Source: Acestrorhynchus altus (Eukaryota > Chordata > Actinopteri > Characiformes > Acestrorhynchidae). Taken from it: a stretch of 64,000 nt of DNA. Location: positions 13,256,414-13,320,413 of the forward strand of contig CM067503.1 in assembly GCA_034509495.1 (NCBI GenBank), written 5' to 3'. This document shows, in pieces, positions 23,961 through 35,339 of the stretch (its first letter is position 1; each line of letters starts with the position of its first letter). A program made the translations under genes and the position numbers. The notes under the pieces were generated by a model. It did not search any database. It was not told where the DNA came from and saw only the letters and a list, made by a program, of their open reading frames with translations.

Positions 23961-24532
23961 GTATTCAGCTCACTCACTATATTCACTAGCCACAGCACAT
24001 CACTAGAAGTAATATAAACAATGCCACACTTGTGTGCATGTGTGTGAATGAAAATGTTTTTATACATGTTTTTATATTCTGAAATGATAGAAACCCAGAG
24101 AAACCATGAATAATATACAATATGAGTCCCATCAAAATATAGTTACATTATCACTGCCATTACCATAACTCATATTTTCAGGGTTTTTTATTTATGCCAG
24201 TTGACCTTTCCTTTGTGTGCAGATCTTTGTTAAATATATGGTCTTGCTACAATAGTGCGTTCAAGAGTTTGTCCTGCCAAAGTTTCCCTAAGGGCACAGC
24301 AGCAGACCATCCATTAAGTCACAAAAGGTTCTCTGTGAACAACCAAAGAACTGCAGGTCTCTTTAACCTCAGATAATGTCACTGTTCATGATGGCACAGT
24401 AAGAAAGGAAGTGGAAGGTGGAAAGCACTGCTAAGAAAAACAAATATCAACAATTGTTTTTTGGGCAAAAGCAGTCCTTATTTTAGATAATGTTCTATGG
24501 ACAGATTAGTCCAGAGTATAACCTTATACACA

Positions 24533-24538
<6 letters not shown>
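23961..24538. other. AT-rich non-coding stretch
   Basis: I see nothing recognisable. Confidence 0.45.

Positions 24539-24627
<89 letters not shown>
24539..24627. repeat. Compound (CA)n(TA)n microsatellite
   Basis: About 26 CA units pass directly into about 18 TA units. The TA part could extrude a cruciform. Confidence 0.95.
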
Positions 24628-24630
<3 letters not shown>

Positions 24631-24738
24631 GCTGCTGGCCCATTTATGCATGGTTTTATGCACTGCACTGTCACACGATTGGCAGATTACATAATTGCAT
24701 GAATGAGTAGATATCCAGACATTCCTAATAAAATGCTC
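24631..24738 (+). repeat. Dispersed fish repeat end, copy 1
   Basis: GCTGCTGGCCCAT, then TTTTATGCACTGCACTG, then CACACGATTGGC, then CCTAATAAAATGCTCG matches a common fish repeat 3' end. A more diverged copy lies at 40257-40356. Confidence 0.6.
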
Positions 24739-24811
24739 GTTAGTGCATATACAGCACGTATGCCTTTACAGACTGACATTGTATGAAAATGTATGTGCAT
24801 GAACAAACGCG

Positions 24812-24830
24812 TGCGCATGCGTGTGTGTGT

Positions 24831-24867
<37 letters not shown>

Positions 24868-24871
24868 TGTG
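24812..24871. repeat. (GT)n microsatellite
   Basis: An imperfect GT array begins with GCGTGCGCATGCGTG. It lies in opposite orientation to the CA array at 24539, so the two could pair across about 220 bases. Confidence 0.9.
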
Positions 24872-24963
24872 AAGACTGGAATATTTTGAATGTTCAGTTT
24901 GTATGTTGTTGCTATAGTACATTGTGTAATCATTTATTCTACTTAGTGGATTTAGCTATATTA

Positions 24964-25092
24964 GTTTGTTTGTTTGTTTGTTTGTTTGTTTTATCTAATT
25001 TTAATTCATGCTGTACACCAAGTCTGAGTAACTGTATTTCATTCTATCATGTCACATGGTGGGAATGACAATAAAGCTGAGTCTGAGTGCTT
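24964..25092 (+). repeat. (TTTG)n and LINE-like 3' tail
   Basis: A short (TTTG)n array is followed by unique sequence ending in GACAATAAAGCTGAGTCTGA. That is the typical end of a fish non-LTR retrotransposon with a short tandem tail. No coding part is present. Confidence 0.5.
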
Positions 25093-26167
25093 ATTGAAAC
25101 ATTCAAATAAATTTGTGCAAAATGAAGTGAATTTTCTGATTCAAACAACATTTGCTTTATCTTAAACATAAACATCCTAAGTTTCCTTCTTTACATTTAA
25201 ACTGTATTGTAGATAACAAGTATTGGAGGCTCCTACCCCAACAATAAGCCTCATAGCTGCAGCGCAGTTAGAAAAATGCAACATTTGTACATGCAGGCCA
25301 GTGCTGTATTATTATGCCCCCTCAGCTTTGAATGCATACTTTTTGCTAAGGTAATATATTTTTCAAATTCCATTCACAATAATTACATGGAATTTCTAGC
25401 AGACCAAGCTATCTAGATGAGGGGTACTCAATGATATCAGCTTAACATTAGTATCATCAGATAAATAAATACTATTTGGACAATATTTCAAGCTGATAAT
25501 TGATTTATTGTACTCTGTGGAGCAAAACATTTAAGCATTTAAGAACTATTAAGCATTATTGCACTAAATATATTGATTAATTTCTGCTGCATTTCTCAAT
25601 AGATATTACTTAAACATACATAGTTTCAATTTCTTTTCTTCATTTTTGAACATTTACAAATGTTCATTATATATTTACATTATTGTTATTTTCACTTGTC
25701 AAATGTAATATGGCCATAGTTCTGGAATGGACCAATAGAATTTCTCTAAAATTAAATAAAATAAAATCTTTTTACATTGATTTCCACTGAAAGTTAATTT
25801 AAGCTGTTGTTTTGGCAGGTGTTTGTGTGATTGCACTAATATCCCCATATAACTGTATCCCAGGGGTATAACTTTAAGACATGATTGCCCTGATATGAAC
25901 CAGTTATAAAGATGTATTTTAAATGTCTTACATAATGTTATATAACTTAACTATCAAATATGTTAAAATTTAGCTTTGTTTGGATCTGTTAACACAGCAA
26001 ACACATTATTTGTCAATAGTGTTTTCCCCGATGAGTTCATCACTCATCACAGTCTCACTTCTGCAGAGCCCAATTATTGAGTAGGCTAGCTAATGAATAA
26101 GGATTAGAATAAGTATCAAATTTATTTATCAAATATTAGTCATTTACAATAAATGTTACTGATGCTA

Positions 26168-26168
<1 letters not shown>
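25093..26168. other. AT-rich non-coding stretch with a repeat fragment
   Basis: Bases 25745-25830 match the start of the dispersed repeat at 11775. Nothing else is recognised. Confidence 0.45.

Positions 26169-26240
<72 letters not shown>
26169..26240. repeat. (GT)n microsatellite
   Basis: About 36 GT units. A second, shorter array in the opposite (AC) sense lies at 26393-26419. Confidence 0.95.
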
Positions 26241-26244
<4 letters not shown>

Positions 26245-26392
26245 AATGAGTCTCTGGAGTGTGGTTGTGCTGGTATAGTAGAGGAAGATGGAGATGGATG
26301 GCTGCCATAATGGGTGCTGGCATGGCTGCTCCAGTGCCAGAGGGTCACTGGGAAAGGACAAGCTGCGCACACACGCAACCCCCAAGCCTCAG

Positions 26393-26419
26393 ACACACAC
26401 ACACACACACACACACACC
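26393..26419. repeat. (AC)n microsatellite
   Basis: About 13 AC units, inverted relative to the GT array at 26169. The 150 bases between them are unique. Confidence 0.9.
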
Positions 26420-26867
26420 AATTACAGCTGATTCACACATTCTGAGTACAGACTTGTGGGAAAATACTTCTACATATCTACAAGCATGATTCGCTATTAT
26501 TGACCAAAAGCAGAAACTCTCAAGGAATGAAATTGAAAGGTTCAGGTTCAAGCAGGTAAAAAATTGGTGTGTGTCTGAAACAACTGTATCTAGAAATGAT
26601 GGATTCTCCTGTGTTCCTGAACCAGATCAATGTTTGTGCACCTGCTTTAAGAAACCAACAACATTAGCTGCAACAATCAGCAGTCAAGCTCACAGTTGGA
26701 TTGTCTTTCCTGAAGATTTGCAACCAAAGAAACAGGAAAGAGGCCCAACAGTGCCTTCTACAGGCCTCTTGCTACCATGCATATTTCATCAAGTATAATT
26801 TGTTTATCAGTTTGTCAATTTTTAATTATATTGCAGTTTGTTTGTTTTTTTTTCACAACTATTGTTG

Positions 26868-27478
26868 CGACAAAGCAGCCTAAGCCAGGACCAAATCCTT
26901 ATTTAGTGAGCCAAGAGCGACAGTAACAGCAAAATCTCATGAGGAAGAAACATTCAGAGGAACCAATACTCACAAAAGGAACATTCATACAGGGACTGGC
27001 AGTCAAGATACTGTGCATAGCACTAGCTAATTCACTGTCCTGGTCAAATCATGGGTCAGTAGTAAGTAAATTGATTATTACACCTTTTCTGAGTAAATAA
27101 TGGCCCACAGACCCAGGCTACCAGAAGTCTAACCTTGAGCTCCCCTGACATCCTTTCAGAGGCTGACCTCAGATTCCTTGCCAACCCATCAAAGATGGAA
27201 CTTTGCCACCTTTTCACATTGGCGGACCACATTCTACCTACTGGACTTGGACTAATTTCCCACCCTGCCTTGGACAAGTTGCTCACCTGCCATGACCAAC
27301 TATGTAGAAATTTACATGGACACTTTTTAATTATTCTGCTACTGTGACTATTATGATTACCATCAAACTATGGTATGGCCTTCTGGGTATTGTTGATTAT
27401 CTTATTATTGATTTCTGTAAACCTGCTTTGTGACATCAGGTGTAAAAAGCTATACAAATAAATTTGATTTGATGTGGT
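26868..27478 (+). repeat. Non-LTR retrotransposon 3' end
   Basis: It contains AGCCAAGAGCGACAGTAACA near 26910, then AGAGGAACCAATACTCA, and ends at TGTAAACCTGCTTTGTGACA and ACAAATAAATTTGATTTGAT. I recognise this order as the 3' untranslated end of a common fish retroposon. No reverse transcriptase is present. Its tail is interrupted at once by the inverted-repeat element at 27479. Confidence 0.55.
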
Positions 27479-28236
27479 GTTATCTCAGGGAAAGCTTGGG
27501 AAAGCTTCCCTTACCTGTACATGTTGTGAGGTGTAATTTTGTGAGTGAGGCTGAACACTGGTGTGTGCTCATGGCAAAGCAACATGAATTATCATGAGTG
27601 AGGCATGATAGTGGGTGCCAGATGAAAGGGACATTCCAGTATAGAATCACCAGTCTACACAGTGCCATACTGAAAAGGATTTTATGACTTCATGGGATCT
27701 GTGACACCCTACCATCAGCTCAATACAATTGGTACTGTGACTCATTCAACTACGCTTCATGTTGTCAGTTCTCTAGGGTCCAGTTAGCAACCTAACGAGT
27801 CCAGGTGAGGCTCTGTGTTGGGGGTTGTGCCTCTGTGTTGGGCCTATTTTTCCCATATCCTATTAAAGCTAGGTGCTGCACTGTCCTGTGAGATGTGTGT
27901 GGGGCCTTCTCCAGTGAATGTGGATGGTATTTCAGCTAGAGTGACTTGTCTGTTTACATAGACAAATCTGATCAGACACCTCTGGTCACAATTTGTAAGG
28001 ACCTCTAGAAGGCGTTAAGCTCAACATAGTTTTGATGTTTTTTTTCTGTTACACATATGACTCTTTGTCTAATATCTAACTTTGGAAATGAAATGTCCCA
28101 TCCATCTGCCATGAACAATCAGGGTTCACTCAAACTTACGTTACCATGAGTGCAAAGGTCAGTAAGCCTCACTCACAAAATAACACCTCACAACTAATAC
28201 AGGTGTGGGCATTCCCAAACCATCCCCTTAAATAAC
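27479..28236. mobile_element. Inverted-repeat element (MITE), copy 2, 758 bp
   Basis: The left end (from GTTATCTCAGGG through ACCTGTACATGTTGTGAGG to TTTTGTGAGTGAGGCT, to about 27552) is an imperfect inverted complement of the right end (about 28160-28236, finishing at ATAAC). The inverted repeats are about 75 bases long. The subterminal part (GCTCATGGCAAAGCAA, GGGTGCCAGATG) matches copy 1 at 15701-16019. Between the arms lie some 500 bases absent from copy 1, with no transposase frame. A target-site duplication is not clear. It sits in the tail of a retroposon. Confidence 0.75.
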
Positions 28237-29413
28237 GTCCAATTTACATTCTATCCCATGATTTTTGGCATGTCAATGTCATTCTAGTTTAAAAAGCAGG
28301 GGTTTCTATGCTCTTTCCATTATCCTCCCTCCATGTCCATGAGTTCAGCTTTGTGATACACAGGATTCTATGCAGCAGTTGTGAAAGCAGGCCCCATCCA
28401 TCATATGAGACCCAGTGTGAACCTGAGCTTTGGGTTATTATCCTATATCGGTGACCTCTGGGACAGGCCGTGTTGACCCATTGTTCTGATAGCAGCCCCT
28501 TTTTTGAGGAGATAAGGTTATCTCAACAAAAGACATAGAAAGCTCTGATGATTCTTGGCCAACGAACCCAATCCATTCCTGGTGTTTTTATGCAAAAGGA
28601 ATTCAGGCAGGGCCAAAAGTGTAGCATATAGCTTGGACATAGGGGAGATTAGGCAAATAATACAGCCCCGATTTGGACAGCACCATTGTTTTGTTGTGTT
28701 GATGATAACGCTAGTTTTTCACTAGAGAGATTAATGTATCACAGACAGACAGAGCAGCACAGCAAAGTGAATCAGACATTGGGGTGAAGAGTCCAGGCCG
28801 ATTTAGCTGGGTGTATTGTGTTTTTCTGATAAGGCTTACCTCCAACTGTTTAATATTGGGAGGGGCAATTCAGCCTGAGAGAACATTTGGACAGGAGAGT
28901 GAATTTGGGGCTCTATGATGGAATTTGGCCTATACCCACATATGCACACTAGCACTCCAGAAGTACCTTTAGCTCCACCTTATAACAGTTAGAGTCTTTT
29001 TGTGGGATAAAGTCAAAAGATAAGCAGTGCTGCAGGGGACAGTACTGCCACAGTCACCAATGGGCAAAATAAAGCCGTGCAGAAAACTGAACTCCAGAGA
29101 GGTAGTCACCAGAATTTAGTTCTCTTTTGTCTTGCATTGCCATGAGGGGTGGTGACGAGGGGGTTCCAAGAAACCAGTGCCAAGACTGGGGACAAAAAAG
29201 GCAGCAATGGCTGGGTAGGCTTTGAAAAAGCAGTTCATTTCAAAACAGGCTTTAATCATGTATTTATTCTTTGGATTTTAGTTCTGCACTGCACTAGCCT
29301 CAAATTCCAGGCAATATTATGCTACCTGGATTGATACAGCCAGTGCTGCAGAATCATGCCACCTCTTTGAGTGCCTCTTTTGTGTTTTCAGTAAGTCACA
29401 GCCAATAAAGCTG
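28237..29413. other. Non-coding spacer
   Basis: Mixed-composition unique sequence with no convincing frame and no recognised repeat. Confidence 0.45.
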
Positions 29414-29530
29414 CCATGCCTATATATTATAGGGGCAAAAGTATTGAGACACCAGCTTAGTTATTACAGTTCTTCTACAGTTTATTTCAGAATTAACTGT
29501 CTCTACTGTCCACAGAACCCTAGTGTAGTG
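29414..29530 (+). mobile_element. MITE left end
   Basis: GGGGCAAAAGTATTGAGACA at 29431 and ACTGTCTCTACTGTCCA match the left end of the MITE at 37993-38250. Only about 110 bases remain. Confidence 0.65.
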
Positions 29531-29539
29531 TAGTTTACT

Positions 29540-29612
29540 AGAGTGTATGTGTGTGTATCACTGTGTGAGGATGGGTTAAATGTGGAGAACAAATTCCCCT
29601 GTGTGAAAGCAC
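29540..29612 (+). repeat. SINE 3' tail fragment
   Basis: GATGGGTTAAATGTGGAGAA and CAAATTCCCCTGTGTG is the 3' part of the SINE family seen at 11078-11320 and 56925-57125. The tRNA-like head is missing. Confidence 0.6.
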
Positions 29613-29614
29613 CT

Positions 29615-29660
29615 TTACACACACACACACACATTATATATATATATATATATATATATT
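29615..29660. repeat. Compound (AC)n and (TA)n microsatellite
   Basis: A short AC array passes into about 12 TA units, immediately beside the Tc1 remnant that follows. Confidence 0.9.
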
Positions 29661-29663
29661 CAA

Positions 29664-30179
29664 CAACAAAGTGAGAAAAATTAGTTTGAAATCTTCATGA
29701 AGAACTATAAAAAACTAAAACACAAAAATGTAATGTAGATAAGTATTCACAGTCTTGGCTCAATACTTTGTTGAAGCACCTTTGGAACCAATTACAGCCT
29801 CAAGTCTTTTTGAGTATGATGCTACAAGCTTGGCACACCCACAGTTCCTGCTGCAGAAAAGTTAGAAATGGTTGTCCTTTTGGATGTTCCAGAAAGACAA
29901 TGATGGAGCTCTGTCAGAGTGACCACTGAGTTCTTGGTCACCTCCTCTAACTAAAGTCCTTCAACCACAATCACTCAGTTTGGCTGGGTGACCAGCTCTA
30001 GGAAGACTCCTAGTGGTTAAAAATCTCTTCCATTTACAGATGATGGAGGCCACTGTGCTTATTAGGACCTTCAATGTAGTATTTTTTCTGGACCCTTCAT
30101 CAGAGCTGTGTCTTGATACAATCCTGTCTCAGAGCTCTACAGACAAATCCGCAGACTTCATGGCTTGGTTTCATGGCTT

Positions 30180-30180
<1 letters not shown>
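29664..30180 (-). pseudogene. Tc1-like transposon remnant
   Basis: The + strand is the antisense of a Tc1-type element. AAGTATTCACAG, then CAATACTTTGTTGAAGCACC, then GAGTGACCACTGAGTTCTTG, then GGATGATGGAGGCCACTGTG, then TACAATCCTGTCTC, then GACTTCATGGCTTGG follow the family order, so the transposase reads on the minus strand. A large internal part (from near 29832 to near 29860 in this copy) is missing, and the 5' end of the element is replaced by the AC microsatellite at 30181. No open frame survives. Related copies lie at 42572-43690 (same orientation) and 57694-58320 (opposite). Confidence 0.85.

Positions 30181-30247
<67 letters not shown>
30181..30247. repeat. (AC)n microsatellite
   Basis: About 33 AC units, starting exactly where the Tc1 copy is cut off. 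Confidence 0.95.
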
Positions 30248-30251
<4 letters not shown>

Positions 30252-31580
30252 TCTCCAAATCCTGGCACTGGCACACAGCCCACCAACTCCAAGGAGACAA
30301 AGTTAGTATCTTTGAATGCATATGAGATAAAACAGGGTTAAGTGAACACTGAAAAAGAGAAGACAGATAATTAATGTGTGTCTGTTCATAGTAGAAAAAT
30401 GAGAAGAAATTATGGAAACGAGTTCCATTCTCAGAGTGTCACAATATCTACTCTATCAGTTACCTTATTTAGCCACTGCTGTCTGATATGTAATTATGAT
30501 GTTGAGAAAAAGAAAATGGATTTCTAATAACCATATCACCTGTCACCTGCACAATAGCTCTCTTACCATGCTAATTTTCACATGAAATATCTTCATTATG
30601 GCATACTGCCCTTTACCTACAATTTCTCACTCATGAGAACTCACATTAAAAAAAAAACAATTATATAGTGAAGCTTATGATGGAATGTTCATAAAACATT
30701 ATCTAACAGTATAAAGACTGAAATAATATTTTAGAAGCATGTCTATAGAAAGAATACTTCACAACAGTGTTAATGGAGGAAGATAATTTTAGAACAATGT
30801 TAATGGAGGAAGATCAGTATATGTCAAACATTCAAGAGTAGAAGAACTGTGTGAACATATGTGTAACTGTGTGAACTGAACATGCAGTCAGCTTCATTCA
30901 AAGCATTAATGTATATTTTTTCCTTGAACAAAAACAAACAATGACTCAACCATTAACACCTTCATGAGGAAAATATAAATAGTTTGTGGAATTGTGCTGG
31001 CTTGTACTCTTGGCCTTGTATAAAAGCATAACCTTTTTATAAATAAGAAAATACATCAGTACTGTGTCATTTCCATAATTAATATTTTGTAGATGACATG
31101 TCTCTGTTTCACATTGCTGACATTAAACTGACTCAGATTGGTTGTTTTCTGAGATAAATTACTTAATTTGCATTATTTTTGAATAACAGTTAGCACTCCT
31201 GCTTCAGTAAACTGTTAAATGTTATCAAACGATATAGAAATAAAAATAAATAAAACACCAATGTAATGTGTGATCATTCTTCATGCATCCTGATGAGGTA
31301 AAAAGTGGTGACAGGTGTGCAGAACCCCAACATAATGGCAAAAATATATTTCCATGTTACATTTACTGGCACACAAATGACCTTACTGACAAAACTGGAA
31401 ATCTCATTAAAACTCAAACTCCTACTTTGAGTTTCAGTATCTTTAGATCTAAGCCAACTTGCCACGGACTTGAAGAAACAACAAAACCGCCAAATGTTAC
31501 ATTTCTCTGATATGAAGTTTCTGAAAAAAATAAAAACTGGATATAACTTTATGCACTGTAACATAAATTCTATTATGATT
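30248..31580. other. AT-rich non-coding stretch
   Basis: A tandem doublet of about 30 bases (sharing TGTTAATGGAGGAAGAT) lies at about 30766-30825. An antiparallel pair of open frames at 31274-31564 has no hallmark. Confidence 0.45.
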
Positions 31581-31620
31581 GGGTTTATGGTAAAGACTGG
31601 GGTTAGGTTTAGGTTGGGCT
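31581..31620 (-). repeat. Short interstitial telomere-like patch, G-rich on +
   Basis: GGGTTTATGG and GGGGTTAGGTTTAGGTTGGG resemble decayed TTAGGG units. It is the only telomere-like patch in the window with the G-rich strand on +. Confidence 0.45.
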
Positions 31621-32224
31621 GTGGATTCAGGTAATAAAATTACACTGGTTGTTTAACAGCTATCAACCACACGTTCAAATTGTTTGATTTCTGTATATTT
31701 GGGTAGTCAGGAATTTGCGCATATATGCTAGGGTCAAACTAGATTTAGTACAGTTTTTGCAGGAACTGTATTGCAGATATCCTCATGGATCATTAATGGT
31801 ACAAGCTGTACCATGGAAAACAACCACCACCATGCTTCTAATACAGTGAATCATCCACTCTCTCTCTCTCTCTGAGGCCTCCTTTGCTTCGAAAAATGAT
31901 AAAGGAATCCCATCCAGGGGGCCCTGAGCACAGCTGTAGCCCATTTAAAGCATGACGGATAGGACCTGGACACAACTAAAGCCTGTGGCTATATGAACCA
32001 TTACAGACTTATGACTACTGTGTTATTGACCATCAGCACAAAGCAACAGGGCTGACCACCATTCACTTTCATCTACTATGTGCATGAAACCACCATTTAT
32101 TCAGCACAATATCTCACACATAGTCTCCTTCATTCAAACACACACACACTAGATGCCCTTATCCAAGAGATTTGTTTTTATTAACACATGTGAAACACTG
32201 TTTAAGTCTTATTTCCCTCTTATC
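31621..32224. other. Non-coding spacer
   Basis: A short (CT)n lies at 31857-31874. Nothing else is recognised. Confidence 0.4.
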
Positions 32225-32470
32225 TCCATCACACCTTTGACCTTCCTTCCCCATCCCTGTTATGTGACAGGTTTATCTTTCCTGCCTTTGTTGCTGTTAT
32301 CTTTTTAATGATATCGCTGCACGATAATTAGAGCTGCACTCATAAAACCCTCTTGCTTTTTCCCCCGCTGGATCAAAATAAAGGCATAGCACAGGCCCTG
32401 GGATTCCTCTTTATTATCTGGGAGATCAATTAGGCTTTATGCACTGAGAAGCTGAAAGAAAAAGAAGAAG
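32225..32470. other. Possible conserved non-coding block
   Basis: GATATCGCTGCACGATAATT with nearby GAGCTGCACTCATAAA and GATCAATTAGGCTTTAT form a unique, homeobox-site-rich block without an open frame. Conservation is inferred from texture only. Confidence 0.25.
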
Positions 32471-34306
32471 ACGATTTGGGGGGGGGTTGGAAATTAAGTC
32501 ATACTGAGGGGGCAACAGACAAGGATACACACTTTCACAGACTGCAGGTATCTGGAGATAGCTAGCAGTCAGCAGGGGATAACCAGATAAACGTCTTATC
32601 ATTTTTTTTAAATGCTTTCAGACATGTGTCTACGGTTCCTTCAGAAGTTCTCCCCATAAAAAAAAAACACAGCAATCAGGGTCCCATTAATCTTCAAAGT
32701 CTTCCCTATGAATTTTTTTCTCAGGTTTGATGAAATGGCAGCCTTTTTGCTCTCCTCACAAAGCATGAATTTAGTCCAACACATAATTTATTTCAGGGGA
32801 GACCAAGGGCTTGAAAGCTGACAAACATTTCTAAAGGTATGGTTGATACTACCACTACAGTAGTCAAATAAGAACCACCCCATCGCCAACAAAGTCAATA
32901 TGGTTCTGCTTTAAATACTAAAAAACACACAATGTTATCAACCATATTTGAAATCCAAAGCATTTTACTTTCAACATTCCCAACAAAATGGCATTGGGTT
33001 AATTATTTAGAGTAAGAGCTTCAATAGAACTTCCACATCCACCAGCTCAGTCTGTAACTCATGTTTAATGATGTACTTCGCTTTGTTAAAGAAGGGGCCC
33101 ATTTCTTTAAAAAGGCTCAATTTCAGAGAGTTTCTAAAATAGCCCTAGACGTAGGCCTATTAGTACGCAATCAGCATGACCACATGTTCCCTTCTCTTGC
33201 AATTACCATTCAAGCACTACGCTGATCTCTTCTTTTTTATGTTGCCTCACGTTACCCTGGTAACAAAAAAGGAGTATATAGAAGAGTCCAAGAAGTAGTG
33301 CTGAAAGATATGCAGCAAAGGAGCAGAACGAAAGGAAAAAGAGTGAGTGTGGGAGAAGACAAGGCCAGGACAAAGAAAACAAGCAGGCAAAGATAGCCTT
33401 CCTCAAACTGCTTTATTGACACACCAGACATAACAAATACCTCAGTGTGGTGCACGAGGCATTCTCTGTTCTCGAGCCAAACACCTGAGTATGAAGGAGT
33501 TCACCCGGACAAGTTCCCAAATATAGCTCCACCTGAACAACAACCCCTGTTGCTCCCTGCAACCCAACTAAAGCCAAAGCAGTTGGCCTGAAAGTACATC
33601 AACCATAATCATGGTTAATTTTTTTCTTTTTAATCTAAACCCTCTACTTGCAGGAATAACTACCCTCTATTGTTTACTATTTCTACAGTTTAAAAACTAA
33701 TTAGGTTAATAAAAAATTTCAGGAAAAGAGCCAAGTGTAGAGCTTGACTGAGTGTACCTGCCCAAAGTCCTGGACATATGGAACAGTGTGTTTTGGACAG
33801 ATAACTCTGAGGTTTTGGCGTTTTTCTGAGTGATAGTCTACACCCTAATCTCACCCCACCCTATATAATACCTCACATCCAATACACCATTGCATTAAAT
33901 AGCTTCACGCCCTCCAGCTCCCCATTGCCTCCCTTATCTCAAGTTCAGGTGCTTGGGACAACTAGGAAAATCATAGTAAATGTCTGTTTGAAATATCAAA
34001 TTAATATTTCTAAAAAGAAGAAAAGGAATCAAAAGTAATGAATTATTACTTGAATCTGTGGGTATGTTTAGCAATATACTGCCATGCACACTGAACACAA
34101 GAATGCATCATTCTGCAGGATCATAAAACTTTCCATGTGCCAATTGTTGTACCCTACAGTGTACAACTAGCCCTCACAAAGACAATGCACATACATTCAT
34201 GTGAAGACATTAAACATTAATAGCCTCAGTGAAAGGGGGCGGACACAGTTAATGGGCAGGACAGAACTGTTTGAATTATTCATCAAGCATGTTGAAGACA
34301 AACTGC

Positions 34307-34311
<5 letters not shown>
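32471..34311. other. Non-coding spacer
   Basis: No gene is seen. Two overlapping minus-strand frames at 33203-33455 are leucine- and phenylalanine-rich without a start context or partner exons. Confidence 0.4.

Positions 34312-34341
<30 letters not shown>
34312..34341. repeat. (CA)n microsatellite
   Basis: About 15 CA units. Confidence 0.95.
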
Positions 34342-35197
34342 ACATGTATGGAGAGAAACAATCTCACACACCAAACCCGAAATCACTGTCTCATATAGTA
34401 GAGTCATTACCAGAAGCAATGTTTTAGCAGAGTGCACCCAAGAGCTGGTGGGAAGGGTTGCCTCTGCTCTTATTGAAGCTTTTCATTGTTGTTGAGAGCT
34501 AGGCCTGTTTGCGGCACCTTGTTAGGTTTTCATTCTCTCTGAAACACCAGAACCTCTCAGGGGTTCTTCATTCATTCTCAAACACCTGCATTTCTTGGCT
34601 GTTCTTCATGTATTTTCCAAATCTAGTGTTCTCCAGGGCTCCTTGTGTGGAGAATTTTCTTTGGCATTCTTCATCCATTCTCCATGTTCCTGTGCTGTTC
34701 TGCCAAAGGGTGTAGGTTTGGTCTCAATATTGGTATGGACCCCCACCTGAAACGTTTATATTATTTAAAAGGATATGAGCTTGGTTCTAGAAAATGACTG
34801 CTGCATGACAAACACATCCCTCCTTTTAGAAACCCTAAAAAAACGAGATAATTTGTAGACGAAAACATGAAACACTGCTTCCAAAATACAGCGTCCAAAC
34901 AGACACCGCAAAACACAATGGTCAAAATACAGCTAACAAAACATAATGAAGTAAAAAAAAAAAAACTAGCAACAGTTATTTTGTTATATTGTTTGTACAG
35001 AATTACAGTGACCGACAAGAGGACCGTAGGTTTGTATCAGCCAGCTAGCTGCTGTAAACTTTCACCAATTAACATGTTAAAGCCCTTTGGATTGAAATCA
35101 TGCATATTTCCTTTAAATGAAATACAAACTTAATGTGACTTAATAATCCAGTCTATAAACAGTCTATGTTTGGCCTCCATCTTTAACCCTTTAATCC
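34342..35197. other. Non-coding spacer
   Basis: Two antiparallel frames (34761-35018 minus, 34867-35133 +) overlap and show no hallmark. Confidence 0.4.
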
Positions 35198-35325
35198 ATG
35201 CTGGATCTGGAGCTGGATCTGGAGATGGAACTGGAGTTGGAGCTGGATCTGGAGATGGATCTGGAGATGGATCTGAAGCTGGAACTGAAGCTAGAGCTAG
35301 AGTTGGAGCTGGAGCTGGCTGACAC
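35198..35325. repeat. Hexanucleotide (GGAGCT/GGATCT) repeat
   Basis: About 20 variant units of GGAGCT, GGATCT, GGAGAT and GAAGCT. Because the unit is six bases, the + strand reads as an acidic leucine-glutamate/aspartate run of about 40 residues, which joins by chance to the hAT remnant downstream. This is not evidence for a separate gene. Confidence 0.85.
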
Positions 35326-35339
35326 AGCTGACAGAGATA

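Noticed and set aside
24478..24702. Frames with (TH)n, (CV)n or (IY)n runs here and at 23560, 26136, 30013, 34201, 38147 and 44368
   Set aside because: They are translations of AC/GT and AT microsatellites plus random flanks.
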